From the NCBI GenBank assembly GCA_958415625.1, contig CATYZI010000016.1, forward strand, positions 1 to 44,233: a stretch of DNA of 44,233 nt. The letters run 5' to 3'. The number at the start of each line of letters is the position of its first letter. The stretch's first letter is position 1. A program made the translations under genes and the position numbers. The stretch is from an uncultured Collinsella sp. GTDB lineage: Bacteria; Actinomycetota; Coriobacteriia; Coriobacteriales; Coriobacteriaceae. The notes beneath the pieces were generated by a model, which did not search any database, was not told the origin of the DNA, and saw only the letters and a list, made by a program, of their open reading frames with translations. Below, piece by piece: positions 1 to 7,711 of this stretch.

Positions 1-28
1 GCATAGTCACTGCATTTCCATTCGCCAT
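1..28 (-). CDS. 5' end of an unknown gene (partial)
   Basis: On the minus strand an ATG at 28-26 opens a frame reading MANGNAVTM before the window ends. It is preceded at a good distance by a strong ribosome binding site (GGAGGG, about 7 bases upstream). Only nine residues are visible, so no function can be given. It lies downstream of murB in the same direction, but a terminator hairpin separates them, so it probably has its own promoter. Confidence 0.45.
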
Positions 29-58
29 AGTCAAGCCCTCCTTCCCTATTGTAATTCT

Positions 59-96
59 CCACTTATGATTTTACCTGCCAATTCAATCATAAGTGG
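59..96. repeat. Inverted repeat upstream of the edge gene
   Basis: Perfect 12-base arms CCACTTATGATT (59-70) and AATCATAAGTGG (85-96) flank 14 bases. It sits just upstream of the minus-strand start at 28 and is AT-rich without a T-tract, so an operator for that gene is more likely than a terminator. This is inference from position only. Confidence 0.4.
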
Positions 97-109
97 GGGA
101 TTATAAAAG

Positions 110-151
110 CCGAAAGGGAGAGGACTTCCTTACGAAGCCTCTCCCTTTCGG
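110..151 (-). terminator. Terminator after murB
   Basis: Perfect 14-bp stem: CCGAAAGGGAGAGG (110-123) with CCTCTCCCTTTCGG (138-151). T-rich tracts follow on both strands (minus CTTTTAT, plus CTTTTTTAT), so it could work in both directions. It begins about a dozen bases past the murB stop. Confidence 0.8.
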
Positions 152-162
152 GGCCTGCTTTT

Positions 163-1125
163 TTATAAGAATTCGCCGACTCGGTGGACTTCGGGTTCTA
201 GGTCTACGCCGAACTGCTCTTTGACTTTGGCTTGGATGTGGCGGATGAGTTCGTCGACGTCGGCTGCGGTGGCGTGGTCGGCGTTGACGATGAAGCCGCA
301 GTGTTTTTCGCTCACCTGGGCGCCGCCGATGGCGTGGCCGCGCAGGCCGGCGTCCATGATGAGCTTGCCGGCAAAGTAGCCCTCGGGGCGCTTGAAGGTG
401 GAGCCGGCGCTCGGCATGTCGAGCGGCTGCTTGTCCTCGCGGCGCTGGCGGTAATCGTCCATGTCGGCCTTGATCATCGCGGCGTTGCCCGGGGCGAGGT
501 TGAAGGTTGCCGAGAGTACGATAAAGCCGTCGTCGGCGATGCGGCTCTTGCGATAGCCCAGGTTGAGCTCATCGACATCGAACTCAATGATATTGCCGCT
601 GCCGCGCGTGCCGTCGTCGAGTACGCGGGCGGGCTTATAGACGCGCACGGACTCCAGAACATCGGCCATGCAGGCGCCGTAGGCACCGGCGTTCATGTAG
701 CAGGCGCCGCCGACCGAGCCGGGGATACCCGAGATGGGCTCCATGCCGGTGAGACCGGCCTCGGCTGCCGCGGCCGCGACATCCGAGAGCATCGCGCCGG
801 CGGCCGCCGTGACGTGCGTGCCGTCGACGGTAATGTCGGAGAGGCCCCCTCCCAGCGCCACGACGACGCCGCGGATGCCCTTGTCGCCGACGAGTAGATC
901 AGAGCCGTTGCCCACGATGGTGAGTGGGAGGTCGCAGCGATAGCAGGTGTCGAGTGTGGCGACGAGGCCCTGCTCGGTATCGGGCGTGACGAAGACGTCG
1001 GCCGGGCCGCCGATCTTAAACGTGGTGTGATCGCGCATGGGCTCGCTCATGAGCACGTTGTCCTCGCCGGCAACACCGGCGAGCGCGCAGAGCAGGTCTT
1101 CGTTAAAAAAGTCGTTCTCGTGCAT
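163..1125 (-). CDS. murB: UDP-N-acetylenolpyruvoylglucosamine reductase
   Basis: MurB reduces UDP-GlcNAc-enolpyruvate to UDP-MurNAc with NADPH and FAD in the cytoplasm, the second committed step of peptidoglycan precursor synthesis. Family landmarks visible in order are the N-terminal TTFKIGGPAD FAD-binding segment, GNGSDLLV, GIPGSVGGACYMNAGAYG, then SAGSTFKRP, whose serine is the usual proton donor, and a C-terminal LEPEVHRVGEF carrying the conserved glutamate. The ATG at 1125 was chosen (320 aa). The frame stays open upstream to a TTG at 1170, but AAGGCGG lies about ten bases before 1125 and the extra 15 residues are not family-like. The gene is transcribed divergently from the LacI-type regulator. 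Confidence 0.95.
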   Translation of the reverse strand: MHENDFFNEDLLCALAGVAGEDNVLMSEPMRDHTTFKIGGPADVFVTPDTEQGLVATLDTCYRCDLPLTIVGNGSDLLVGDKGIRGVVVALGGGLSDITVDGTHVTAAAGAMLSDVAAAAAEAGLTGMEPISGIPGSVGGACYMNAGAYGACMADVLESVRVYKPARVLDDGTRGSGNIIEFDVDELNLGYRKSRIADDGFIVLSATFNLAPGNAAMIKADMDDYRQRREDKQPLDMPSAGSTFKRPEGYFAGKLIMDAGLRGHAIGGAQVSEKHCGFIVNADHATAADVDELIRHIQAKVKEQFGVDLEPEVHRVGEFL

Positions 1126-1267
1126 ACGAATATCCGCCTTATGGTGGTCGTTTTCATCAATCGAATGCAATATACCCTACCTGGATGGATTTGGTGCAAA
1201 GTAACCTGACCCCAATGCACCAATCGGCTTGCGCTGGCGGCGATAAAGATGCCGTTTACCGGATTGG

Positions 1268-1278
1268 TAAAGTGTTTA
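1268..1278. promoter_or_regulatory. Possible autoregulatory LacI-type half-palindrome
   Basis: TAAA-gtg-TTTA in the murB/lacI intergenic region loosely resembles the TAAAACGTTTTA sites before xfp but lacks the central CG. Autoregulation of the LacI gene is plausible but weakly supported. Confidence 0.25.
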
Positions 1279-1343
1279 TCATCGAGGTAGATGGGCGGTC
1301 GCTATACTTTCAAGAGATTGCGCGTAAACCCGGAAGGAGCGAG

Positions 1344-2372
1344 ATGGCCAACAAAGTCACCCTCAAGCAGATCGCCCAGGAGGTGGGGCTTTCCCCCTCG
1401 TCGGTCTCGCTTGTTCTCAACAATCGGTCCTGTCGCATCTCGGAAGAAAACCGCAAACTCATCAAGGAGGTCGCGGCGCGCAACCACTATGTCCCCAACC
1501 AGATTGCGCGCAGCCTGGTTATGCGCGAGTCACGCACCCTGGGCCTTATCGTCCCCAACATCGAGAGCCGTTTTTTTGCCTCGCTCGCCGGGAGCCTGGA
1601 AAAGCGCTGTCGCGAGGACGGCTATGCGCTCTTTATTACCAGCTCGGGCGGAAGTGCCGAGGACGATCTGGAGCTGTTGCGCCAGCTGGTGACGCGCGGC
1701 GTCGACGGCGTGTTCCTGGTCGTGGGCGACGAGTTTTCCGATGACCGTGCCCTGCGCGAAGAGGTCAGCCACCTTCCCATCCCGGCCGTGATGGTCGACC
1801 GCGCCATTGAGGGGCTCGAGTGCGACAAGGTGATGTTCGATCACGAGATGGGCGGCTATATGGCTACGCGCTATCTGGTTGAGCAGGGCCATCGTCGCAT
1901 TGCCTGTCTCGTTAACGCGCGTCGTTCCAATACGGGTCGTAAGCGCCTTGCCGGCTACGAGCGCGCGCTGCGTGAGGTAGGCCTTCCCATCGACGCACGC
2001 TTGGAGTTCGAGAGCGAGTATTACATTCCGAGTGCCTACGAGGCCTCGGAGGCAGTGCTCGCGACCGATGCCACCGCCGTGTTCGCAAGTTCGGACAACA
2101 TTGCGCTGGGCCTGCTCAAGCGCTTGCACGAGATGGGGAAGAACATTCCGGGCGATATCTCGGTGGTGAGCTATGACAACTCGGCAGCCGATGTGCTCTT
2201 TGAGCCGGCGCTGACCGCGATTGAGCAGGATCCGGGCGTGCTTGCCGAGCATGCTTTTAGCTGCATGTCCAAGCGACTTGCCGGCAAGGGCGGTAGGCGT
2301 GCCGAAGAAGTGGTTTTGGAGCCTGCGCTCATCGTAAAGGGCAGCGTGCTCAATCTTACTAAACACAACTAA
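1344..2372 (+). CDS. LacI-family transcriptional regulator
   Basis: This is a 342-aa one-component regulator. Residues 1-50 form the LacI helix-turn-helix and hinge (VTLKQIAQEVGLSPSSVSLV, then NNRSCRISEENR and a hinge ending near RSLVMRES). The rest is a periplasmic-binding-protein-like effector domain (TLGLIVPNIESRFFASL; ASSDNIALGLLKRLHEMG; DISVVSYDNS). The frame is open 53 codons upstream, but GGAAGGAG at 1332-1339 precedes the ATG at 1344 and the domain begins there. It lies 204 bases upstream of xfp in the same direction. Two LacI-style palindromes in that gap suggest that it controls xfp, probably in response to a sugar. The effector cannot be read from sequence. Confidence 0.92.
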   Translation: MANKVTLKQIAQEVGLSPSSVSLVLNNRSCRISEENRKLIKEVAARNHYVPNQIARSLVMRESRTLGLIVPNIESRFFASLAGSLEKRCREDGYALFITSSGGSAEDDLELLRQLVTRGVDGVFLVVGDEFSDDRALREEVSHLPIPAVMVDRAIEGLECDKVMFDHEMGGYMATRYLVEQGHRRIACLVNARRSNTGRKRLAGYERALREVGLPIDARLEFESEYYIPSAYEASEAVLATDATAVFASSDNIALGLLKRLHEMGKNIPGDISVVSYDNSAADVLFEPALTAIEQDPGVLAEHAFSCMSKRLAGKGGRRAEEVVLEPALIVKGSVLNLTKHN

Positions 2373-2475
2373 ACACGTTTACCAATTTGCATAAAGTGAA
2401 TGTGGAGCGCCTGTGATAGACGATATTGCAGGTGAAGGTCTGATTTTGCTTGCCTGCGAAACAGATAACGATGAT

Positions 2476-2507
2476 AAAACGTTTTTTCACCATGATAAAA
2501 CGTTTTA
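2476..2507. promoter_or_regulatory. Tandem LacI-type operators of xfp
   Basis: AAAACGTTTT (2476-2485) and the perfect palindrome TAAAACGTTTTA (2496-2507) share the flank ATGATAAAACGTTTT. Their centres are 21 bp apart, two helical turns, so both would face the same side of DNA. The central CG with AT-rich arms is typical of LacI-family operators. They lie just upstream of a TATACT (2513-2518) that could be the -10 box of xfp. Confidence 0.6.
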
Positions 2508-2576
2508 GCAAATATACTAGTCCCAATGAAAGGTTGCCGTATCGGAGGGCGACCGCGCAGCGAAGGGACATAAACA

Positions 2577-5105
2577 ATGGCTAAAACACTGGGAACGCCG
2601 TGGCAAAAACTGGGACACGAGGTTCCGGCTTCCGAGCTCGAGGGTGTCGATCTGTATTGGCGCGCTTCGAACTACCTGTCCGTCGGCCAGATCTACCTTC
2701 GCTCCAACCCGCTGATGCGTACCGACTTTGTGGACGAGAAGACCGGTGAGACGCGTGACTTTGGCCGTCCCGACGTTAAGCACCGCCTGGTTGGCCACTG
2801 GGGCACCACGCCCGGCATTAACTTCCTGTTCGGCCACGTCAATCGCCTCATCGCCGATCACAACCAGAACGCCATCTTCCTGATGGGCCCTGGTCACGGC
2901 GGTCCCGCCGGCACCGCCCAGTCGCTGCTCGACGGCACCTACCGCGAGATTCGCCCCGACATCACCGATGACGAGGCCGGCTTGCAGAAGTTCTTCCGCC
3001 AGTTCTCCTACCCCGGCGGCATTCCGAGCCACTTTGCGCCCGAGACGCCCGGCTCCATCCACGAGGGCGGCGAGCTCGGCTACACGCTCAGCCACGCTTA
3101 CGGCGCCGTCATGGACAATCCGAGCCTGCTGGCCGTGGCCGTGGTGGGCGACGGCGAGTCCGAGACCGGTCCGCTTGCCACCTCTTGGCAGTCCAACAAG
3201 CTCGTGAACCCGGCAACCGACGGTATCGTCCTGCCGATCCTGCACCTCAACGGCTACAAGATCGCCAACCCCACCATCCTCGCCCGCGTGTCCGACGAGG
3301 AGCTCACCAAGTTCTTCGAGGGCATGGGTTATAAGCCGCACTTCTTTGTCGCCGGCTTTGACGACGAGAGCCACGCGAGCATCCACGAGCGTTTCGCCGC
3401 CCTGTTTGAGCAGGTCTTCGATGAGATCTGCGATATCAAGGCCACCGCTCAGGCCCAGGCCGCCGCGGGCGAGACCGTGGTCCGTCCGGCCTACCCCATG
3501 ATCGTGTTCCGCACGCCCAAGGGCTGGACCTGCCCCAAGCAGATCGACGGCAAGAAGACCGAGGACTCCTGGCGTGCACACCAGGTGCCGCTGGCGAGCG
3601 CTAAGGACACCCATGAGCACTTCCGCGTGCTGCGCGAGTGGCTGCGTTCCTACAAGCCCGAGGAGCTCTTTACGCCCGAGGGCCAGGTGCGCCCCGAGGT
3701 GACGGCCTTTATGCCGACCGGCGAGCTGCGCATTGGCGCCAACCCCAACGCAAACGGCGGTAAGGTCCGTCGCGAGCTTGAGCTGCCCGACATCCACGCC
3801 CACGAGATTCTCGTTGCCGAGAAGGGTCACGGCTGGGGCTCCACCGAGGCCGCCCGCGTCTTTGGTGAGTACACCGCCGACGTTCTGGCCAAGAACATGG
3901 ACGATTTCCGCATCTTCGGCCCCGACGAGACCGCATCCAACCGCCTGCAGGCTGCCTACAAGGTGACTAAGAAGCAGTGGGACGCCGGCTTCTACGAGGA
4001 CGAGGCCAACGACGAGCTGCTTGCCGGCTCCGGCAAGGTCGTCGAGCAGCTGTCCGAGCACCAGTGCGAGGGCTTCCTCGAGGCTTACGTGCTCACCGGC
4101 CGCTCCGGCGTGTGGAGCTCCTACGAGAGCTTTGTCCATGTGGTCGACTCCATGGTCAACCAGCACTGCAAGTGGCTCGAGGCTACCAAGCGCGAGATTC
4201 CGTGGCGTGCTCCCATTAGCGGCCTTAACATTTTGCTGTCGAGCCATGTCTGGCGCCAGGACCACAACGGATTCTCTCACCAGGACCCCGGCTTCATCGA
4301 CCTGCTGCTCAACAAGGCCAACGACACGCATATCGTGAACGCTTACTACCCGGCCGATGCCAACATGGCCCTTGCCGTGGCCGAACGTGTCTACCAGTCC
4401 ACCGACTGCGTCAACGCCATCTTCTGCGGCAAGCAGCCTGCTCCGACCTTCCAGACGGTCGACGAGGCCAAGGCGGAGCTCGCCGAGGGCGTTGCGACCT
4501 GGGAGTGGGCATCGACCGCCGATTCGCTCGCCGAGGCCGATGTCGTGGTCGCCACCTGCGGCGACGTGCCGACGCTCGAGGCTCTGGCTGCAACCGACAT
4601 GCTGCGCGAGCTGGGCATCAAGGTATGGTTCGTCAACGTGGTCGATCTGCTCAAGATCCAGAACGTCTGCGAGAACGACCAGGCTCTCAGTGACGAGCGC
4701 TGGGCTGAGCTGTTCGGCTGCGGCGATAAGCCTGTCCTCTTCGCGTTCCACGCTTATGCCGGCACGATTCGCCGTCTGATTTGGAACCGCCCCGGCCACG
4801 ATGCCTTCCGCGTCCACGGCTACGAGGAGAAAGGCTCCACGACAACGCCGTTCGACATGCTGCGCCTGAACAACATGGACCGCTGGGCACTGGCCGCCGA
4901 CGTGCTGCGCATGGTCGACGCCGATAAGTTTGCCGAGCAGATTGATAAGTGGGAGGCATTCCGCACCGAGGCCTTCGAGTTCGCGTGCGATGAGGGCTAC
5001 GATCACCCGGCCTTCACCGACTGGGTCTGGCCCGACGCCGCAGCCGCAACCGCTGCCGACGGCGCGCTTTCCGCAACGCAAATGACCGCAGGCGACAACG
5101 AGTAG
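2577..5105 (+). CDS. xfp: Xylulose-5-P/fructose-6-P phosphoketolase
   Basis: This thiamine-diphosphate enzyme cleaves xylulose-5-phosphate and/or fructose-6-phosphate with phosphate to acetyl phosphate plus glyceraldehyde-3-phosphate or erythrose-4-phosphate. It is the key step of the phosphoketolase (bifid-type) route and gives extra ATP through acetate kinase. Landmarks over 842 aa, close to the usual 790-830, are HRLVGHWGTTPG (about 69-80), GPGHGGPAG (104-112), the TPP motif GDGESETGP (191-199) and SSHVWRQDHNGFSHQDPG (about 552-570). A purine-rich GAAGGGA precedes the ATG. The C-terminus carries about 15 extra Ala-rich residues. The gene is monocistronic, with palindromic operators before it and a very large hairpin after it. 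Confidence 0.97.
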   Translation: MAKTLGTPWQKLGHEVPASELEGVDLYWRASNYLSVGQIYLRSNPLMRTDFVDEKTGETRDFGRPDVKHRLVGHWGTTPGINFLFGHVNRLIADHNQNAIFLMGPGHGGPAGTAQSLLDGTYREIRPDITDDEAGLQKFFRQFSYPGGIPSHFAPETPGSIHEGGELGYTLSHAYGAVMDNPSLLAVAVVGDGESETGPLATSWQSNKLVNPATDGIVLPILHLNGYKIANPTILARVSDEELTKFFEGMGYKPHFFVAGFDDESHASIHERFAALFEQVFDEICDIKATAQAQAAAGETVVRPAYPMIVFRTPKGWTCPKQIDGKKTEDSWRAHQVPLASAKDTHEHFRVLREWLRSYKPEELFTPEGQVRPEVTAFMPTGELRIGANPNANGGKVRRELELPDIHAHEILVAEKGHGWGSTEAARVFGEYTADVLAKNMDDFRIFGPDETASNRLQAAYKVTKKQWDAGFYEDEANDELLAGSGKVVEQLSEHQCEGFLEAYVLTGRSGVWSSYESFVHVVDSMVNQHCKWLEATKREIPWRAPISGLNILLSSHVWRQDHNGFSHQDPGFIDLLLNKANDTHIVNAYYPADANMALAVAERVYQSTDCVNAIFCGKQPAPTFQTVDEAKAELAEGVATWEWASTADSLAEADVVVATCGDVPTLEALAATDMLRELGIKVWFVNVVDLLKIQNVCENDQALSDERWAELFGCGDKPVLFAFHAYAGTIRRLIWNRPGHDAFRVHGYEEKGSTTTPFDMLRLNNMDRWALAADVLRMVDADKFAEQIDKWEAFRTEAFEFACDEGYDHPAFTDWVWPDAAAATAADGALSATQMTAGDNE

Positions 5106-5132
5106 ATAGGCATCCGGGACGGTCTCGCGCTG

Positions 5133-5217
5133 GGGCCGCCTCCGGGCTGGTGCCCTTCCTCGGAGAAGTGGGCTTCGCGAACTTCTCAGAGGAAGGGCAC
5201 CCGCCCGGAGGCGGCCC
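5133..5217. repeat. 85-nt hairpin after xfp
   Basis: Three nested perfect stems are separated by small bulges: GGGCCGCCTCCGGGC (5133-5147) with 5203-5217, GTGCCCTTCCTC with 5189-5200, and GAGAAGT (5163-5169) with ACTTCTC (5181-5187). Over 30 base pairs could form. No U-tract follows directly, so it is an unusual terminator, a 3' mRNA stabiliser or a repeat element. Confidence 0.7.
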
Positions 5218-5330
5218 TCTCGACGGTTTCGATATGCGGGGGCTGATAATTTTTGATGTAATGGGGACTTTGCTGATGCTGCCTTGGAAACTGCGCATCT
5301 AACTTTGGTCAGCCAGAGATGCATCGCCGG

Positions 5331-5403
5331 GGCCGGGGGGACAAAAATTTTTTTTTTTATTTAGGGAACCCCACATGAAAAAAAAAATTATGTCCCCCCG
5401 GCC
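5331..5403. repeat. 73-nt palindrome with poly-T/poly-A arms
   Basis: Outer arms GGCCGGGGGGACA (5331-5343) and TGTCCCCCCGGCC (5391-5403) are perfectly complementary. Inside, eleven T (5348-5358) face ten A (5378-5387), around a small GGG-AA-CCC tip. The layout is near-symmetric on both strands and unlike an ordinary terminator. Confidence 0.7.
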
Positions 5404-5523
5404 CTCGCCCGTATTACCCCGCTGAGCGAGCCATAGACGCCACGCACCGATATGGTAAAGCGCTAGCTTGAAATTGGTGCTATATTCGGCTTGAGTTGTT
5501 TAATGCTAGTACGGGAGGCTGAT

Positions 5524-6012
5524 ATGGGGCTGTTCAAGAAGAAAAACCCGCAGGATGCCTTTGACCCTGGTGTGTTTACCATCACGGATACGATTTTGGA
5601 CCCGCCGCGGTTTACGTTTTTACCGGCTATCTACCAGGATGCTACGCGCCGCAAGTGGGCTGTGCATCAGCGCGGTGCGCAGCCAAAGATCTTTGACTAT
5701 GCGGACGTGCTGCAGTGCGAGGTGGCCGAGGCTGGCGATCCGGAGGCCGACGAGACGCCTTCAAAACAGGAATTTGCCCAGCGTATTCTGGCAAATCCTG
5801 CCAAGGCGGCAAAAATAAATGCGGCAAAGCGTAATATGTGTCTTGGTATGGGTGTTGTTGTGGCGGTCCAGACGGGAAAAGACGAGGTTTCTAAATTAGA
5901 GATTCCCGTTATGACCGACGAAGTCAAACGCGATTCAAGCCTATATAAGTCGTATCGGAATGTCGCCGAGAAGATCAAGGCCGAGTTTGATGCCATGGGA
6001 GGGCTGGCCTAA
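5524..6012 (+). CDS. Conserved-type hypothetical protein, 162 aa
   Basis: Not recognised. The protein begins MGLFKKKNPQDAFDPG and is soluble, without a signal peptide or membrane segment. A central part (FLPAIYQDATRRKWAVHQRG, then IFDYADVLQCEV) looks like a small beta-rich module that could read a ligand or metal. A C-terminal charged stretch follows (SLYKSYRNVAEKIKAEFDAM). The frame is open 11 codons further up, but GGGAGG lies about six bases before the ATG at 5524. It stands 38 bases ahead of the first GntR regulator, in the same direction, and may be co-transcribed with it. Confidence 0.7.
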   Translation: MGLFKKKNPQDAFDPGVFTITDTILDPPRFTFLPAIYQDATRRKWAVHQRGAQPKIFDYADVLQCEVAEAGDPEADETPSKQEFAQRILANPAKAAKINAAKRNMCLGMGVVVAVQTGKDEVSKLEIPVMTDEVKRDSSLYKSYRNVAEKIKAEFDAMGGLA

Positions 6013-6050
6013 TTCTGGCGACATACGTTTCTGAATGAGGAGTCTGTGCA

Positions 6051-6818
6051 ATGGCAGGCGAATCTTATGCAATTCCCCCCAAAGATCGTGCTGTTGAGGG
6101 AATTCTTTGGTACATCCAGCACCATCAGCTTACCGGCGGCGACCGCCTGCCGGCCGAGCGTGTGCTGTGCGAGGTTATTGGCGTTTCGCGTACGGCGTTA
6201 CGTGCTGGCATCACGCGGCTCATTTCGTGCGGAACGCTCGAGAGCCGCCGCGGATCGGGCACGTATGTGTGTCCTCCCAAACCGCTGAATATCTTCCAGG
6301 AAACGTATAATTTCTCCGATGCCGTGCGGACTGCCGGCCTGCACCCCTCTTCGCGTTTGGTTTCCACCGAGACGGTCGAGGCAGATGAGGCGCTTGCCGA
6401 CAAGCTTGGGGTTGCCGCAGGCGCTCCCTTGCTCCGCATGCAGCGCGTCCGTCTTATTGAGGGCGAGCCGGCTTCAATCGAAACAGCCCATGTCAACCTG
6501 TCTCTTTGCCCGTCGCTTCCCGACCATGATTTTGAGCACGAGAGCCTCTACGACGTCTTGCTCAAAGAAGGCGGCGTGCGTGTTGAGCATGGACGCGAGC
6601 ACATCTCAATCTCGCGCCTGAACGCCGAGGAGGCCGAGCTTCTCCAGCAAGAAGAGGGAACGCCGGTATTCTATGAGAGCACGATTGAGTTTGATAAAGA
6701 CATGCGCTTTGTGGAGCATTGCAAATCGGTGATTCTGCCCACGAAGTTCCGCTTTGCCGATAACGGCGAAAAGAACGGCATGAAGAGCGTGGCAGGTGAA
6801 CAATGGCTGAAACAGTAG
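6051..6818 (+). CDS. GntR/HutC-family regulator (first of pair)
   Basis: This is a 255-aa repressor-type regulator. The N-terminal winged helix (about 12-75) reads GGDRLPAERVLCEVIGVSRT, then ALRAGITRLISCGTLESRRGSGTYV. The C-terminal UTRA effector domain (about 95-235) reads LLRMQRVRLIEGEPASIETAHV and FYESTIEFDKDMRFVEHCKSV. UTRA domains of this family bind phosphosugars and related metabolites. GAGGAG stands nine bases before the ATG. Its 3' end overlaps the next regulator by 16 bases, so the two are translationally coupled. It probably controls the downstream deglycase/PTS genes, judged from position and shared promoter motifs. Confidence 0.9.
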   Translation: MAGESYAIPPKDRAVEGILWYIQHHQLTGGDRLPAERVLCEVIGVSRTALRAGITRLISCGTLESRRGSGTYVCPPKPLNIFQETYNFSDAVRTAGLHPSSRLVSTETVEADEALADKLGVAAGAPLLRMQRVRLIEGEPASIETAHVNLSLCPSLPDHDFEHESLYDVLLKEGGVRVEHGREHISISRLNAEEAELLQQEEGTPVFYESTIEFDKDMRFVEHCKSVILPTKFRFADNGEKNGMKSVAGEQWLKQ

Positions 6819-7516
6819 AGACCACCCCGGTCTATATGCGCATACGCCGCCGTATCGAGGAGCGTATCGAGCGCGGCATATATCCCACGGGCTCGATGAT
6901 TCCGTCCGAGAACGAGCTCGCTGAGGAGTTTGGCACGACGCGCCTGACCATCCGAAGCGCCGTTGACGAGCTGGTTCGTCGCGGCCAGATTCGCCGTGTT
7001 CGCGGAAAGGGCGCCTTCGTGGCGCAGAAAGTGCCTGCTATTTTTGAGCGTACGGGCGGCTTCCGTGAATCGGTCCGCGCCTCGGGAGGCGAGCCGTCCG
7101 TCCGTATCCTCGCGCGCTCCAAGCGCTACGCCGGACCGTACTATGCCGATTTGTTTGGCATTGCCGAGGATGACCTGCTCTATTCCATTCGACGTCTTAA
7201 CTGTGTAAACGGCGACCCCGTATCGATCGAGATGGCGCTTATCCCCTGTCTGCTGTTCCCAACCATCGAAGAGATCGATGTGTCGGTCTTCAGTCTGTAC
7301 GAGACCTATGAGATGCTGGGTCGAAAGCCGGTCATGGCGCAGGAAAAGCTCAATATCGAAGCGCTGGGCGCGCGAGACGCCGGCCTGCTTGGCCTGGAGC
7401 AAGGCGATCTTGCCTTGACGCTGGAATGCGTGAGCTATGACGCGAGCGGTCAGGCGATCGAGTACGTCAAGTCGTTCAACCGCGGCGATGCGGGTGGATA
7501 TACCTATACGTACTAG
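6803..7516 (+). CDS. GntR/HutC-family regulator (second of pair)
   Basis: 237 aa. The winged helix lies at about 8-75 (YMRIRRRIEERIERGIYPTG, SENELAEEFGTTRLTIRSAV, RRVRGKGAFVA) and a UTRA domain follows (DDLLYSIRRLNCVNGDPVSI; GDLALTLECVSYDASGQAIE). It is clearly paralogous in architecture to the preceding gene but not a recent copy. The ATG lies inside the 3' end of the first regulator. Two UTRA repressors side by side suggest either a heteromeric repressor or two ligands, for example fructose- and glucose-type adducts. A 195-base promoter region follows. Confidence 0.9.
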   Translation: MAETVETTPVYMRIRRRIEERIERGIYPTGSMIPSENELAEEFGTTRLTIRSAVDELVRRGQIRRVRGKGAFVAQKVPAIFERTGGFRESVRASGGEPSVRILARSKRYAGPYYADLFGIAEDDLLYSIRRLNCVNGDPVSIEMALIPCLLFPTIEEIDVSVFSLYETYEMLGRKPVMAQEKLNIEALGARDAGLLGLEQGDLALTLECVSYDASGQAIEYVKSFNRGDAGGYTYTY

Positions 7517-7602
7517 CTGGTGTTTTTGCATAACGGGCAGAAAAAGCCGACTGATTTCGAATCGCTAAGCAGGCTGTATATACAACCTTACATGGTTCAA
7601 AA

Positions 7603-7680
7603 TCGACCGTTCGCCGATGGGGAAAGATTAGTCGGCAAATAGGTATCAAAAAGCCGTAACCTGTAACTGTGATTGGTATC
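7603..7680 (+). promoter_or_regulatory. Regulated promoter of the first deglycase/PTS operon
   Basis: Elements in order are TCGACCGTTCGCCGA (7603-7617), GGTATCAAAAA (7642-7652), and a TGTGAT (7668-7673) in the place of a -10 box running into TTGGTATCAAATAC (7674-7687). The same order and spacing recur before 13792 and 16848. The TGGTAT..ATACTA near-palindrome is the best candidate for a GntR/UTRA operator. Confidence 0.55.
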
Positions 7681-7711
7681 AAATACTAATAATTTGTTAC
7701 GAGGTGAGACG

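Larger units (their letters stand above)
5106..5523. other. Gene-free region with two large hairpins
   Basis: No credible coding frame lies between xfp and the next gene. The region is taken up by two long inverted repeats (5133-5217 and 5331-5403, listed separately). The 5410-5523 stretch presumably holds the promoter for the next gene, but no convincing -35/-10 pair with normal spacing is evident. Confidence 0.6.

Noticed and set aside
2517..5324. Very long open frame on the minus strand opposite xfp (over 900 codons)
   Set aside because: Antisense to a clear phosphoketolase. Low-complexity Val/Gly/Leu-rich composition is what GC-rich codon bias produces in this antisense phase, with no domain or ribosome site.
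5348..5387. Poly-T/poly-A tracts read as an ordinary terminator U-tract
   Set aside because: The tracts lie inside a larger perfect inverted repeat and face each other, rather than following a GC stem.
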